Positions 46,273-51,696 of a DNA stretch of 51,696 bases are shown here, piece after piece (the first letter of the stretch is position 1; the number at the start of each line of letters is the position of its first letter). This DNA is from an uncultured Clostridia bacterium (lineage in GTDB: Bacteria; Bacillota; Clostridia; TANB77; CAG-465): the NCBI GenBank assembly GCA_944388545.1, contig CALXJE010000011.1, forward strand, positions 1-51,696, read 5' to 3'. The notes beneath the pieces are model-generated. The model searched no databases. It was not told the origin of the DNA and worked only from the letters and a program-made list of their open reading frames with translations. Both the position numbers and the translations under genes were made by a program.

Positions 46273-46832
46273 TTTTTTAACCAATCATTATATTGTTCTA
46301 TTATCATATTTGATATGTCATCTGAAGACAGGTTTGTTGAATCTATAACTAAATCATAATTACTATAATCTAGTATATCAATTCCATACTCTTTCTTATA
46401 CCTATCTCTTTCATAACGTTGTCTTTTTATAATAGCATTTTTTGCTTCATCTATTGAATCATATTTATCCTCAACATTTCTGTTTTTAGAATCCTTAGCA
46501 AGTCTTAATGCTGCAACATTTAAATTCACTGTTATAAATACTTTAAAAGCATCCTTCTCAAAAAACCAAGCAAGTCTAGAATCAACTACTAAATTATCAT
46601 TATTATTAAGATAATCAGCCATTGTTTTATCTATTGCTCTGTCTATTTCTGGATTACATTCTATATATTCATTAAATGTTGCAAGATCCATGTTGTAATC
46701 TCTAGAAAGTTTTCTAAAATTTTTACTTGCAAAATAAGTGCCCATACCAAGTCTATTTGCTATTTTTCTAACTACTTTAGATTTTCCACTAGCAATATTT
46801 CCGGTAATTGCAATTATTTTCCTTTTTTTCAT
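46269..46832 (-). CDS. cmk: Cytidylate kinase, archaeal-type
   Basis: A 187-aa P-loop kinase. Walker A is AITGNIASGKSKVVRK. Then GTYFASKNFRKLSRDYNMDLATFNEY, a substrate-binding block with VVDSRLAWFFEKDAFKVF, and the C-terminal RQRYERDRYKKEYGIDILDYSNYDLVIDS, which resembles the short archaeal-type CMP kinases in plan. It would phosphorylate CMP or dCMP. In most Firmicutes gmk occupies this slot before rpoZ; this is a different nucleotide kinase. Three bases separate rpoZ from it. Specificity for CMP is inferred. Confidence 0.75.
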   Translation of the reverse strand: MKKRKIIAITGNIASGKSKVVRKIANRLGMGTYFASKNFRKLSRDYNMDLATFNEYIECNPEIDRAIDKTMADYLNNNDNLVVDSRLAWFFEKDAFKVFITVNLNVAALRLAKDSKNRNVEDKYDSIDEAKNAIIKRQRYERDRYKKEYGIDILDYSNYDLVIDSTNLSSDDISNMIIEQYNDWLKN

Positions 46833-46835
46833 ATG

Positions 46836-47030
46836 TTACTCCTTAACAATTGAAATTTTTCCTTCTTGCAATTCAACAGCCGCTTTATCAACAGCATCTC
46901 TAATGTCAGGATCTCCTTCTTCTAATCTACTTTTAGAAATTTGTCTTGCCCTTTTTGCAACTGCAAGAGCTACTGCATATCTACTATCTGCTTTGTCTAT
47001 TAATTCACTTACATTTGGTTTTGATAACAT
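46836..47030 (-). CDS. rpoZ: RNA polymerase omega subunit
   Basis: A 64-aa subunit that helps assemble the beta' subunit. The core RYAVALAVAKRARQI is the family signature, preceded by ELIDKADS and followed by DAVDKAAVELQEGKI. Starts after AGGAGGAT. First gene of a two-gene unit with the nucleotide kinase. Confidence 0.95.
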   Translation of the reverse strand: MLSKPNVSELIDKADSRYAVALAVAKRARQISKSRLEEGDPDIRDAVDKAAVELQEGKISIVKE

Positions 47031-47062
47031 AAAATCCTCCTAAAATATCAATTATAGTATAT

Positions 47063-47091
47063 ATATTATCATAACATAATTACTTATGCAA
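47063..47091 (-). promoter_or_regulatory. Promoter of rpoZ-cmk
   Basis: On the minus strand: TTGCAT (47086-47091), 17-base spacer, TAATAT (47063-47068). Confidence 0.55.
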
Positions 47092-47113
47092 GAAGTAAAT
47101 TAACAATTTATTT

Positions 47114-47623
47114 TTATCTTTGTCTAAGTTCTGATAAATATCTTAATGGTCCTCCTAAAAAAGCTACATTCCCCCTTATAGGTCTACCACATGCAAGACC
47201 ACTTATAGTCTGATTTACAACTGCTTGAAATATAGATGCTGCTCTATCCTCTTTTGCAGCGCCTTCATTAATTAATGGTTGTATGTCAGTTTTTGCAAAC
47301 ACTCCACAACGTGAAGCTATTGGATATATCTCTTTATATCCTTTGGCCAGTTCATTAAGTCCTGATGTATCTGTATTTAATAAAGAAGCCATTTGATCTA
47401 GAAAAGCACCTGTTCTTCCTGCACATGTTCCGTTCATTCTCTGTTCAATAGATTTATCAAAATATATTATTTTAGCATCTTCTCCACCAAGTTCAATAAC
47501 TACATCAGTATTAGGTATATATTTTTCAACTGACCTTTTACACGCAATAACTTCTTGTATAAAAGGTAAGTCTAAAAATGTAGATATGGAAAGTGCCCCT
47601 GATCCTGTAAGTGCTAAGTCATA
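47114..47623 (-). pseudogene. 2-hydroxyacyl-CoA dehydratase activase (YjiL-type), internal fragment
   Basis: The intact protein is a very large ATPase (BadF/HgdC family) with an iron-sulfur cluster that energises dehydratases. This piece of about 170 codons starts right after an in-frame stop: ALTGSGALSIS, then TDVVIELGGEDAKII, EQRMNGTCAGRTGAFLDQM and IYPIASRCGVFAKTDIQPL to GGPLRYLSELRQR, where a stop follows. Both ends are missing: no ASKHA phosphate-1 start and no C-terminal half. The usual TCAGGTGAF is TCAGRTGAF. It is a remnant left after a larger deletion. Confidence 0.8.
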
Positions 47624-47754
47624 TTATAACTTTTATACATATCTGCTAATTTATATAAGCAGTTACATACTGTTTTTTTTGTATCTGAAAAATGTCTATC
47701 ATAAGATGAGTAAATTATTTCTAATTTTACTGATACATATTTATATTAAATATT

Positions 47755-48645
47755 TTAAATTTCCCACTTTGTTGTTATTCCACAAGGTAAAAACATATCA
47801 TTGTCTTTCATCTTAATTCCAATTTCATCTGATACTACTGTTGATTTTTTTAACAAATCCGGTCTTTTTTCCTTTAATATCATTGTTAAAATATTACTTA
47901 TAATTGTTCCAGACAGTCCACCTGTATATGTATTTATATAAAAAAGTATCGGATTTTTTGAAAGCAAGTTAGAAGAAAGTTCTACTAAATTGTATAAATC
48001 TTTATCAATACTCCAAATCTCGCCATTTGCACCTCTTCCATAGCTAGGAGGATCCATTATAATTATATCGTACTTATTACCACGTCTTATTTCTCTTTTT
48101 ACAAATTTCACTACATCATCTACTATAAATCTAACAGGTCTATCTTGCAAACCTGATGCTAATAGATTTTCTTTTGCCCATAAAACCATACCCTTTGATG
48201 AATCTACATGACAACAACTTGCTCCTGCATAAGCACAAGCGACTGTAGCTCCTCCTGTATAAGCAAAAAGATTTAGTACTTTTATATCATCTTTTCTTTT
48301 TAATTTTTCCATCTTAATTTTATCGATCATATTATCCCAGTTTACTGCATGTTCTGGAAATAAACCTGTATGTTTAAAGCCCATTGGTTTAATATTAAAT
48401 ACTAGTTCTTTATACTTTATCTGCCAGTCTTTATCAAGCCCTTTAAGCATTTCCCAGTGTCCACCACCAGTATTGCTTCTTATATATCTAGCATTTGCAT
48501 TTTTCCATAATTCAGGTCTTGATTTTTTATTCCATATTACTTGGGGATCTGGCCTTATAAGGATAAAATCTCCCCATTTTTCAAGTTTTTCTCCTCCTGC
48601 CATATCAAGAAGTTCGTAATCTTTGAAATCTTTACTATATTGCAT
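47755..48645 (-). CDS. Class I SAM-dependent rRNA methyltransferase, RlmI/RlmK-like
   Basis: A 296-aa methyltransferase. The N-terminal part has LEKWGDFILIRPDPQVIW. The SAM site is VLNLFAYTGGATVACAYAGA, followed by HVDSSKGMVLWAKEN and IMDPPSYGRGANGE (DPPS catalytic loop). This fits the rRNA cytosine-C5 or guanine-N7 methyltransferase group without a PUA domain. The target cannot be told. Its start codon overlaps the candidate ylbJ promoter of the divergent gene. Confidence 0.85.
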   Translation of the reverse strand: MQYSKDFKDYELLDMAGGEKLEKWGDFILIRPDPQVIWNKKSRPELWKNANARYIRSNTGGGHWEMLKGLDKDWQIKYKELVFNIKPMGFKHTGLFPEHAVNWDNMIDKIKMEKLKRKDDIKVLNLFAYTGGATVACAYAGASCCHVDSSKGMVLWAKENLLASGLQDRPVRFIVDDVVKFVKREIRRGNKYDIIIMDPPSYGRGANGEIWSIDKDLYNLVELSSNLLSKNPILFYINTYTGGLSGTIISNILTMILKEKRPDLLKKSTVVSDEIGIKMKDNDMFLPCGITTKWEI

Positions 48646-48670
48646 AAATAATTCTCCTTTTTCATAAAAT
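48642..48670 (+). promoter_or_regulatory. Candidate sporulation-sigma promoter of ylbJ
   Basis: GCATA (48642-48646), 16-base spacer, CATAAAAT (48663-48670), 17 bases before the ylbJ start. The -10 resembles the sigma-E form CATACAnT; the -35 could also suit sigma-F or sigma-G. No vegetative -35 is seen. Confidence 0.55.
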
Positions 48671-48687
48671 CGATATAGGTGTAATAT

Positions 48688-49851
48688 ATGAAAATAGTTT
48701 CTTTATATATAGATAAAAAAAATAAGATAACTCAAAATATTTCTTTAATTTTTATACTATCTATTTTAACATACTTTCTAATATTTTCAAAGTTAAATTT
48801 TAAAATAATGTCGAATGTTGTAAATATATTTTTAGAAATAATAGTACCATCTCTATTTCCTTTTATACTCTTTAGCAACATACTTATATCTTCTGGATAT
48901 TTTAATTTAATTATATCGTCTAAAACAACTAAAATTATACAGTGCTTTTTCAAAGTGTCTGATTATGGAGCTGCAGCTATATTATTTGGATTTTTATTTG
49001 GTTATCCAAATGGCGCTAGATTTGTAAACGAATTATATAAAGAAAAAAAAATTAGTTATAAAGAGGGGGAATATCTTTTACTATTTATAAATAACGGTAG
49101 TCCTGCTTTTATATTGTCAAGTGTTGGTGTCGGAATGTTTTCTAATATAAAAATAGGATTTATGCTTTTACTATCACATATTATATCCTCTATTATAATA
49201 GGGAAAATATATAGTTATAAATATAACTGTAGAAACGACTATAGCCTATGTAATTCAAATAGTCCACTTTATAATCTTAATTTTGATATAATTACTAATT
49301 CTATTTTTAAAACATTAACTACTCTTGGCATAATTTTGGGATTTATGGTTATATTTATCATATCTAATAATTATATTTTAAAAATTGCATCAGAAATTAT
49401 ATATATACCTAGTATGTATAAAGCTATGCTTCTTTGTATAATGGAAATTACCAGTGGTTTAAATTATTTAGCACAACTTACAATTGATTTAAAATTACTA
49501 CTTACATTTATATCCTTCTTTTTAGGCTTTTGTTCTCTTTCCATTATATTTCAAATTTTTTCTTGCGTATATAACAGTAAGTTTAAATTAAAAAAAATAA
49601 TTAAAGGAAAATTATTACATGGTATATTATCAGGAATAATTACATATGTTTTAATAAACATACCTCAAATATATGAATGTGTAAATATAACTAAAAGGGT
49701 AAACCTTAATCTATTTAATTATGAAAATAATAATTTATTTAAAAGTAATTTATTTATCGTTACTGCTATATTTTTAATACATGTTCTAATTTTTTATTTA
49801 ATTATAAAAAAGAAACGATTTAAAAATAATCGTCTCTTTAAAGGGGGATAA
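48688..49851 (+). CDS. ylbJ: Sporulation integral membrane protein YlbJ
   Basis: A 387-aa membrane protein with about eight to ten hydrophobic segments from residue 17 to the C-terminus. EIIVPSLFPFILFSNIL near 50-66 and GFLFGYPNGARFVNELY near 100-116 are the recognised marks of YlbJ, and FINNGSPAFILSSVG follows. In Bacillus it is made in the mother cell and is needed for proper spore cortex. The candidate sigma-E-like promoter fits that. It ends in a basic tail. Confidence 0.85.
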   Translation: MKIVSLYIDKKNKITQNISLIFILSILTYFLIFSKLNFKIMSNVVNIFLEIIVPSLFPFILFSNILISSGYFNLIISSKTTKIIQCFFKVSDYGAAAILFGFLFGYPNGARFVNELYKEKKISYKEGEYLLLFINNGSPAFILSSVGVGMFSNIKIGFMLLLSHIISSIIIGKIYSYKYNCRNDYSLCNSNSPLYNLNFDIITNSIFKTLTTLGIILGFMVIFIISNNYILKIASEIIYIPSMYKAMLLCIMEITSGLNYLAQLTIDLKLLLTFISFFLGFCSLSIIFQIFSCVYNSKFKLKKIIKGKLLHGILSGIITYVLINIPQIYECVNITKRVNLNLFNYENNNLFKSNLFIVTAIFLIHVLIFYLIIKKKRFKNNRLFKGG

Positions 49852-49921
49852 TGTTTTAATATGAGGTTATGTATATATTATGTTTTAAATTAATTTAATT
49901 ATACATTTAGGAGGTGTTTTT

Positions 49922-50143
49922 TTGGAAAATAAACAATTTTTTGATCCATATAATTTTAATAATGTAAATATGCAAACTACTACTCAACCTGCTATAACTA
50001 GTGAAGATGCTACATTTTCACCTATGATGCAAATAAGTCCTACTATGTTTTATGAACAACAATATTGGTATTATAATTATTTGACAAAAATGTTAGAATA
50101 TAAAATAAAATTAAAAGAATATGAAAATTTAAGCAAAAAATAG
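49922..50143 (+). CDS. Small Tyr/Gln/Asn-rich hypothetical protein
   Basis: A 73-aa protein starting with TTG, set by GGAGGTG (49911-49917) four bases before it. The N-terminal half is rich in Asn, Thr, Gln and Phe; then SPTMFYEQQYWYYNYLTKMLEYKIKLKEY. It lies 70 bases after ylbJ on the same strand. Tyrosine- and Gln-rich small proteins next to sporulation genes are often coat-associated, but no family is recognised here. Confidence 0.6.
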   Translation: MENKQFFDPYNFNNVNMQTTTQPAITSEDATFSPMMQISPTMFYEQQYWYYNYLTKMLEYKIKLKEYENLSKK

Positions 50144-50174
50144 GTATGTCTAATTTATTTATATCAAATATAAA

Positions 50175-50222
50175 AAGATGTGAAATAGTAAATTGTTTTT
50201 TAAAAATTTACTTTCACATCTT
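50175..50222. terminator. Convergent terminator
   Basis: AAGATGTGAAATAGTAAAT (50175-50193) pairs with ATTTACTTTCACATCTT (50206-50222) with a two-base bulge. It lies between the plus-strand small gene and the minus-strand gene ending at 50236 and can serve both. Confidence 0.85.
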
Positions 50223-50235
50223 CTAATCATATGTA

Positions 50236-50454
50236 TTATTTAACAATCTCAAGGAAATTATTTAAACTTTCCTCAAAAGCTTCATCAGATGTAAAATCAA
50301 AATTGACTATACCTTTTTCATGAAGCTGTTTTGCTATTCTTTTTTCTTCTTCAAATTTTTCTTTGTCTTCTTTTCCTTTAAGTTTATCAATAATTAATTC
50401 TCCATTTATACTTAATAACTTTTGAACTAAAGTAATATTTTCTTCAATATTCAT
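50236..50454 (-). CDS. Hypothetical small helical protein
   Basis: A 72-aa protein, highly charged and mainly helical (KLKGKEDKEKFEEEKRIAKQLHEKG), with no signal peptide or membrane segment. Start after GGAGGGATAAA. Not recognised. It has its own promoter at 50512-50540 and may be a regulator or an antitoxin-like partner; there is no adjacent toxin candidate I can support. Confidence 0.6.
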   Translation of the reverse strand: MNIEENITLVQKLLSINGELIIDKLKGKEDKEKFEEEKRIAKQLHEKGIVNFDFTSDEAFEESLNNFLEIVK

Positions 50455-50511
50455 TTTATCCCTCCATAATATATATTTATATTATTATACATATATAAAC
50501 TTATCTATAAT

Positions 50512-50540
50512 ATTTTACCACACAAGTTTACATAAGTCAA
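50512..50540 (-). promoter_or_regulatory. Promoter of the 72-aa gene
   Basis: On the minus strand: TTGACT (50535-50540), 17-base spacer, TAAAAT (50512-50517). It overlaps the last codons of the upstream gene. Confidence 0.7.
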
Positions 50541-51178
50541 TATCCTAGTCCATATCCATCAAATTTATCATCATCTTTAAATTTAATATCTCCATCATCA
50601 TCTATAAGTCCTTCTTCTACACCATAATCCCTATCTATTTTTTGAATATTTGAACGTAGCTCATTTATAAAAGAATTTTCTATACCATCTGATTCTATCT
50701 CAGATACATTCATATATTCCTTCATTTTTGTATATGGTGTTCTATTTAAGGTGTCTATAAATTGCAAAAAGAAATCAGTTTCTTTTTTTCTTATATCAAT
50801 ATTTTTATAGTTTTCTATATCATTTGCTTTTAATGTATCTCCATCATAAAACTTAGGAAGTCCATTATTTTCAGCAAAATAATTAAAACCGTTAATAGCA
50901 TTTAATGCAAGCGAGTGTCTTCTTGATCTTTCAGCGTCGTAGTCATATCGTTTTTCTACAATTTCTCTAGAATTATTTCCACTTGTAAGTTTAGAATACC
51001 ACGCTTCCTCTATTCTAATATTTCTATAATTAATAAATGCTCTAACTCTATCTATTGATGCTAACGATAATTAATAGTCTTCTGCATCAACATCAATTCC
51101 ATCTTCTCTATCAAATTCTAACATTAATTCTTTTTCTTTTTTTACATATTGCAAAAACAATTTTATTTTATCTTCCAT
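50537..51178 (-). pseudogene. Hypothetical protein interrupted by an in-frame TAA
   Basis: A single reading frame of 214 codons from ATG 51178 (good ribosome site AAGGAGAG, consensus promoter) is broken only by a TAA at 51073-51071. Before it: MEDKIKLFLQYVKKEKEL... 35 residues. After it the frame continues through RAFINYRNIRIEEAWYSK, RRHSLALNAINGFNYFA, LPKFYDGDTLK to DDKFDGYGLGY. No usable start codon lies just after the stop. The R.H..A..AINGFN...NGLP.FYDGD pattern resembles a conserved clostridial protein of unknown function, possibly DUF3232 (uncertain). It may be a nonsense mutation. Confidence 0.65.
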
Positions 51179-51199
51179 ATATAACTCTCCTTTTTGAGT

Positions 51200-51229
51200 A
51201 TTATATATTAAACAAAATGCAACTGTCAA
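51200..51229 (-). promoter_or_regulatory. Promoter of the interrupted gene
   Basis: On the minus strand: TTGACA (51224-51229), 18-base spacer, TATAAT (51200-51205). Confidence 0.75.
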
Positions 51230-51249
51230 TTACAATTTATAAATATATA

Positions 51250-51282
51250 AAAATAAAACGTCAGTTACGACGTTTTAAATAA
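51250..51282 (-). terminator. Terminator of rpmB
   Basis: AAAACGTC (51255-51262) pairs with GACGTTTT (51269-51276) around AGTTAC; ATTTTTATAT follows on the minus strand. Confidence 0.8.
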
Positions 51283-51285
51283 TAA

Positions 51286-51474
51286 TTACATAGCTCTTTC
51301 TACTTTACCAGATTTCAAACATCTAGTACATACCTTTACATTTTTAACTGTTCCATTATCATTTATTTTTACAGATTGTAAATTTGATTTAACTGTTCTA
51401 GAAGTTTTTCTATTTGAATGGCTGACATTATTTCCAAATGTTAATCCTTTTGAACATACTTCACACTTTGCCAT
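51286..51474 (-). CDS. rpmB: Ribosomal protein L28
   Basis: A 62-aa large-subunit protein. The start at 51474 (MAKCEVCSKGL) follows AAGGAGGTG. CEVC and CTRC give the four zinc ligands; GNNVSHSNRKTSR is the family core. Single-gene unit with its own promoter and terminator. Confidence 0.96.
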   Translation of the reverse strand: MAKCEVCSKGLTFGNNVSHSNRKTSRTVKSNLQSVKINDNGTVKNVKVCTRCLKSGKVERAM

Positions 51475-51523
51475 GCTATATAGCACCTCCTTAAAATCAT
51501 CATAAGTCATTTTTTACCTAAAT

Positions 51524-51552
51524 ATTTTAACATATAAATTAAAAATAATCAA
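51524..51552 (-). promoter_or_regulatory. Promoter of rpmB
   Basis: On the minus strand: TTGATT (51547-51552), 17-base spacer, TAAAAT (51524-51529). Confidence 0.65.
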
Positions 51553-51607
51553 TAGTTAAATCCTAATTATCACGGAAATATCATCGATTGTTACAACTTG
51601 TAATATT

Positions 51608-51635
51608 TGATAAAACCTCAATTAAGGTTTTATCA
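51608..51635. terminator. Hairpin near right edge
   Basis: TGATAAAACCT (51608-51618) pairs perfectly with AGGTTTTATCA (51625-51635). It may end a gene beyond the window; neither direction has a strong T run. Confidence 0.45.
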
Positions 51636-51696
51636 TTTAACAAACTTTTAAACATATTTTTCTTTATATTTGGTCTTTTTGCATTTATATTAGCCA

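Noticed and set aside
46738-47043. 101-codon plus-strand frame over cmk and rpoZ
   Set aside because: Antisense to two well-supported genes and without a ribosome site.
51636-51696. Hydrophobic reading frame at the right edge (FFFIFGLFAFILA)
   Set aside because: Only about 20 codons are visible, with no clear start; the same DNA also reads open on the minus strand.
1-51696. CRISPR arrays, tRNA or rRNA genes, insertion sequences with transposases
   Set aside because: None was seen on reading both strands; no regular spaced repeats, no tRNA-like cloverleaf, no transposase motifs.

Overview
The window comes from a very AT-rich, low-GC Gram-positive bacterium, most likely a spore-forming member of the Clostridia. 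The reasons are strong AGGAGG ribosome sites, near-consensus TTGACA-17-TATAAT promoters, and gene blocks typical of Firmicutes: tig-clpP-clpX, rimO-rho, and priA-def-fmt-rlmN-prpC-prkC-rsgA-rpe. LexA-type SOS boxes of the CAAAC-N4-GTTTG form are present. So are the sporulation genes dpaB and ylbJ, each behind a plausible sporulation-sigma promoter. I cannot name the species from sequence alone.

Layout. Positions 1-4450 are the right end of an integrated mobile element. It carries an orphan leader peptide with an attenuator hairpin and a Tn916-ORF7-like sigma-factor-like gene whose ribosome site lies in a hairpin. Next come an ORF8-like helix-turn-helix gene, about 320 bases of densely structured sequence that look like a non-coding RNA, three small accessory genes, and a large serine recombinase broken by a one-base insertion. 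The element abuts the 3' two thirds of metK (4452-5249), which lacks its first third, so the element appears to have inserted into metK. From 5293 to 13305 there is a DUF1294 membrane protein and a two-gene cyclic beta-glucan synthase-like system: a giant GT84/glycoamylase membrane protein followed by a separate GH94 phosphorylase. From 13420 to 17119 come tig-clpP-clpX and a LexA-controlled LysM protein resembling the division inhibitor YneA.

From 17175 to 48645 every gene is on the minus strand. The order is a Xer-type recombinase; an AT-rich gap with a Zot-like fragment; an orphan acidic protein behind a palindromic promoter; a membrane-anchored, probably inactive SNase-fold protein; yebC; a frameshifted acetyltransferase; an NAD epimerase and a thioesterase; slt-polA-hemW-whiA-prmC-HAD-rpmE; a WG-repeat-like protein; rho-rimO; dpaB; lexA; pfkA; the rpe-rsgA-prkC-prpC-rlmN operon; fmt-def-priA; cmk-rpoZ; an acyl-CoA dehydratase activase fragment; and an rRNA methyltransferase. 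From 48688 to the end are ylbJ and a small Tyr/Gln-rich protein on the plus strand, then three small minus-strand genes (one interrupted by a stop codon) ending with rpmB.

How it fits together. The core genes cover replication and repair (polA, priA, lexA), translation (def, fmt, rlmN, rimO, prmC, rsgA, rpmE, rpmB), transcription (rpoZ, rho, yebC, whiA), protein quality control (tig, clpP, clpX), Ser/Thr phospho-signalling (prkC, prpC) and central carbon metabolism (pfkA, rpe). Three genes carry one-base insertions (recombinase, acetyltransferase, rpe). Because rpe is a core gene, some of these may be sequencing or assembly errors. The most interesting parts are the structured RNA and the two translational-control hairpins in the element, the interruption of metK, the split glucan synthase, the shortened WhiA, and the small Zot-like remnant with its orphan neighbour.
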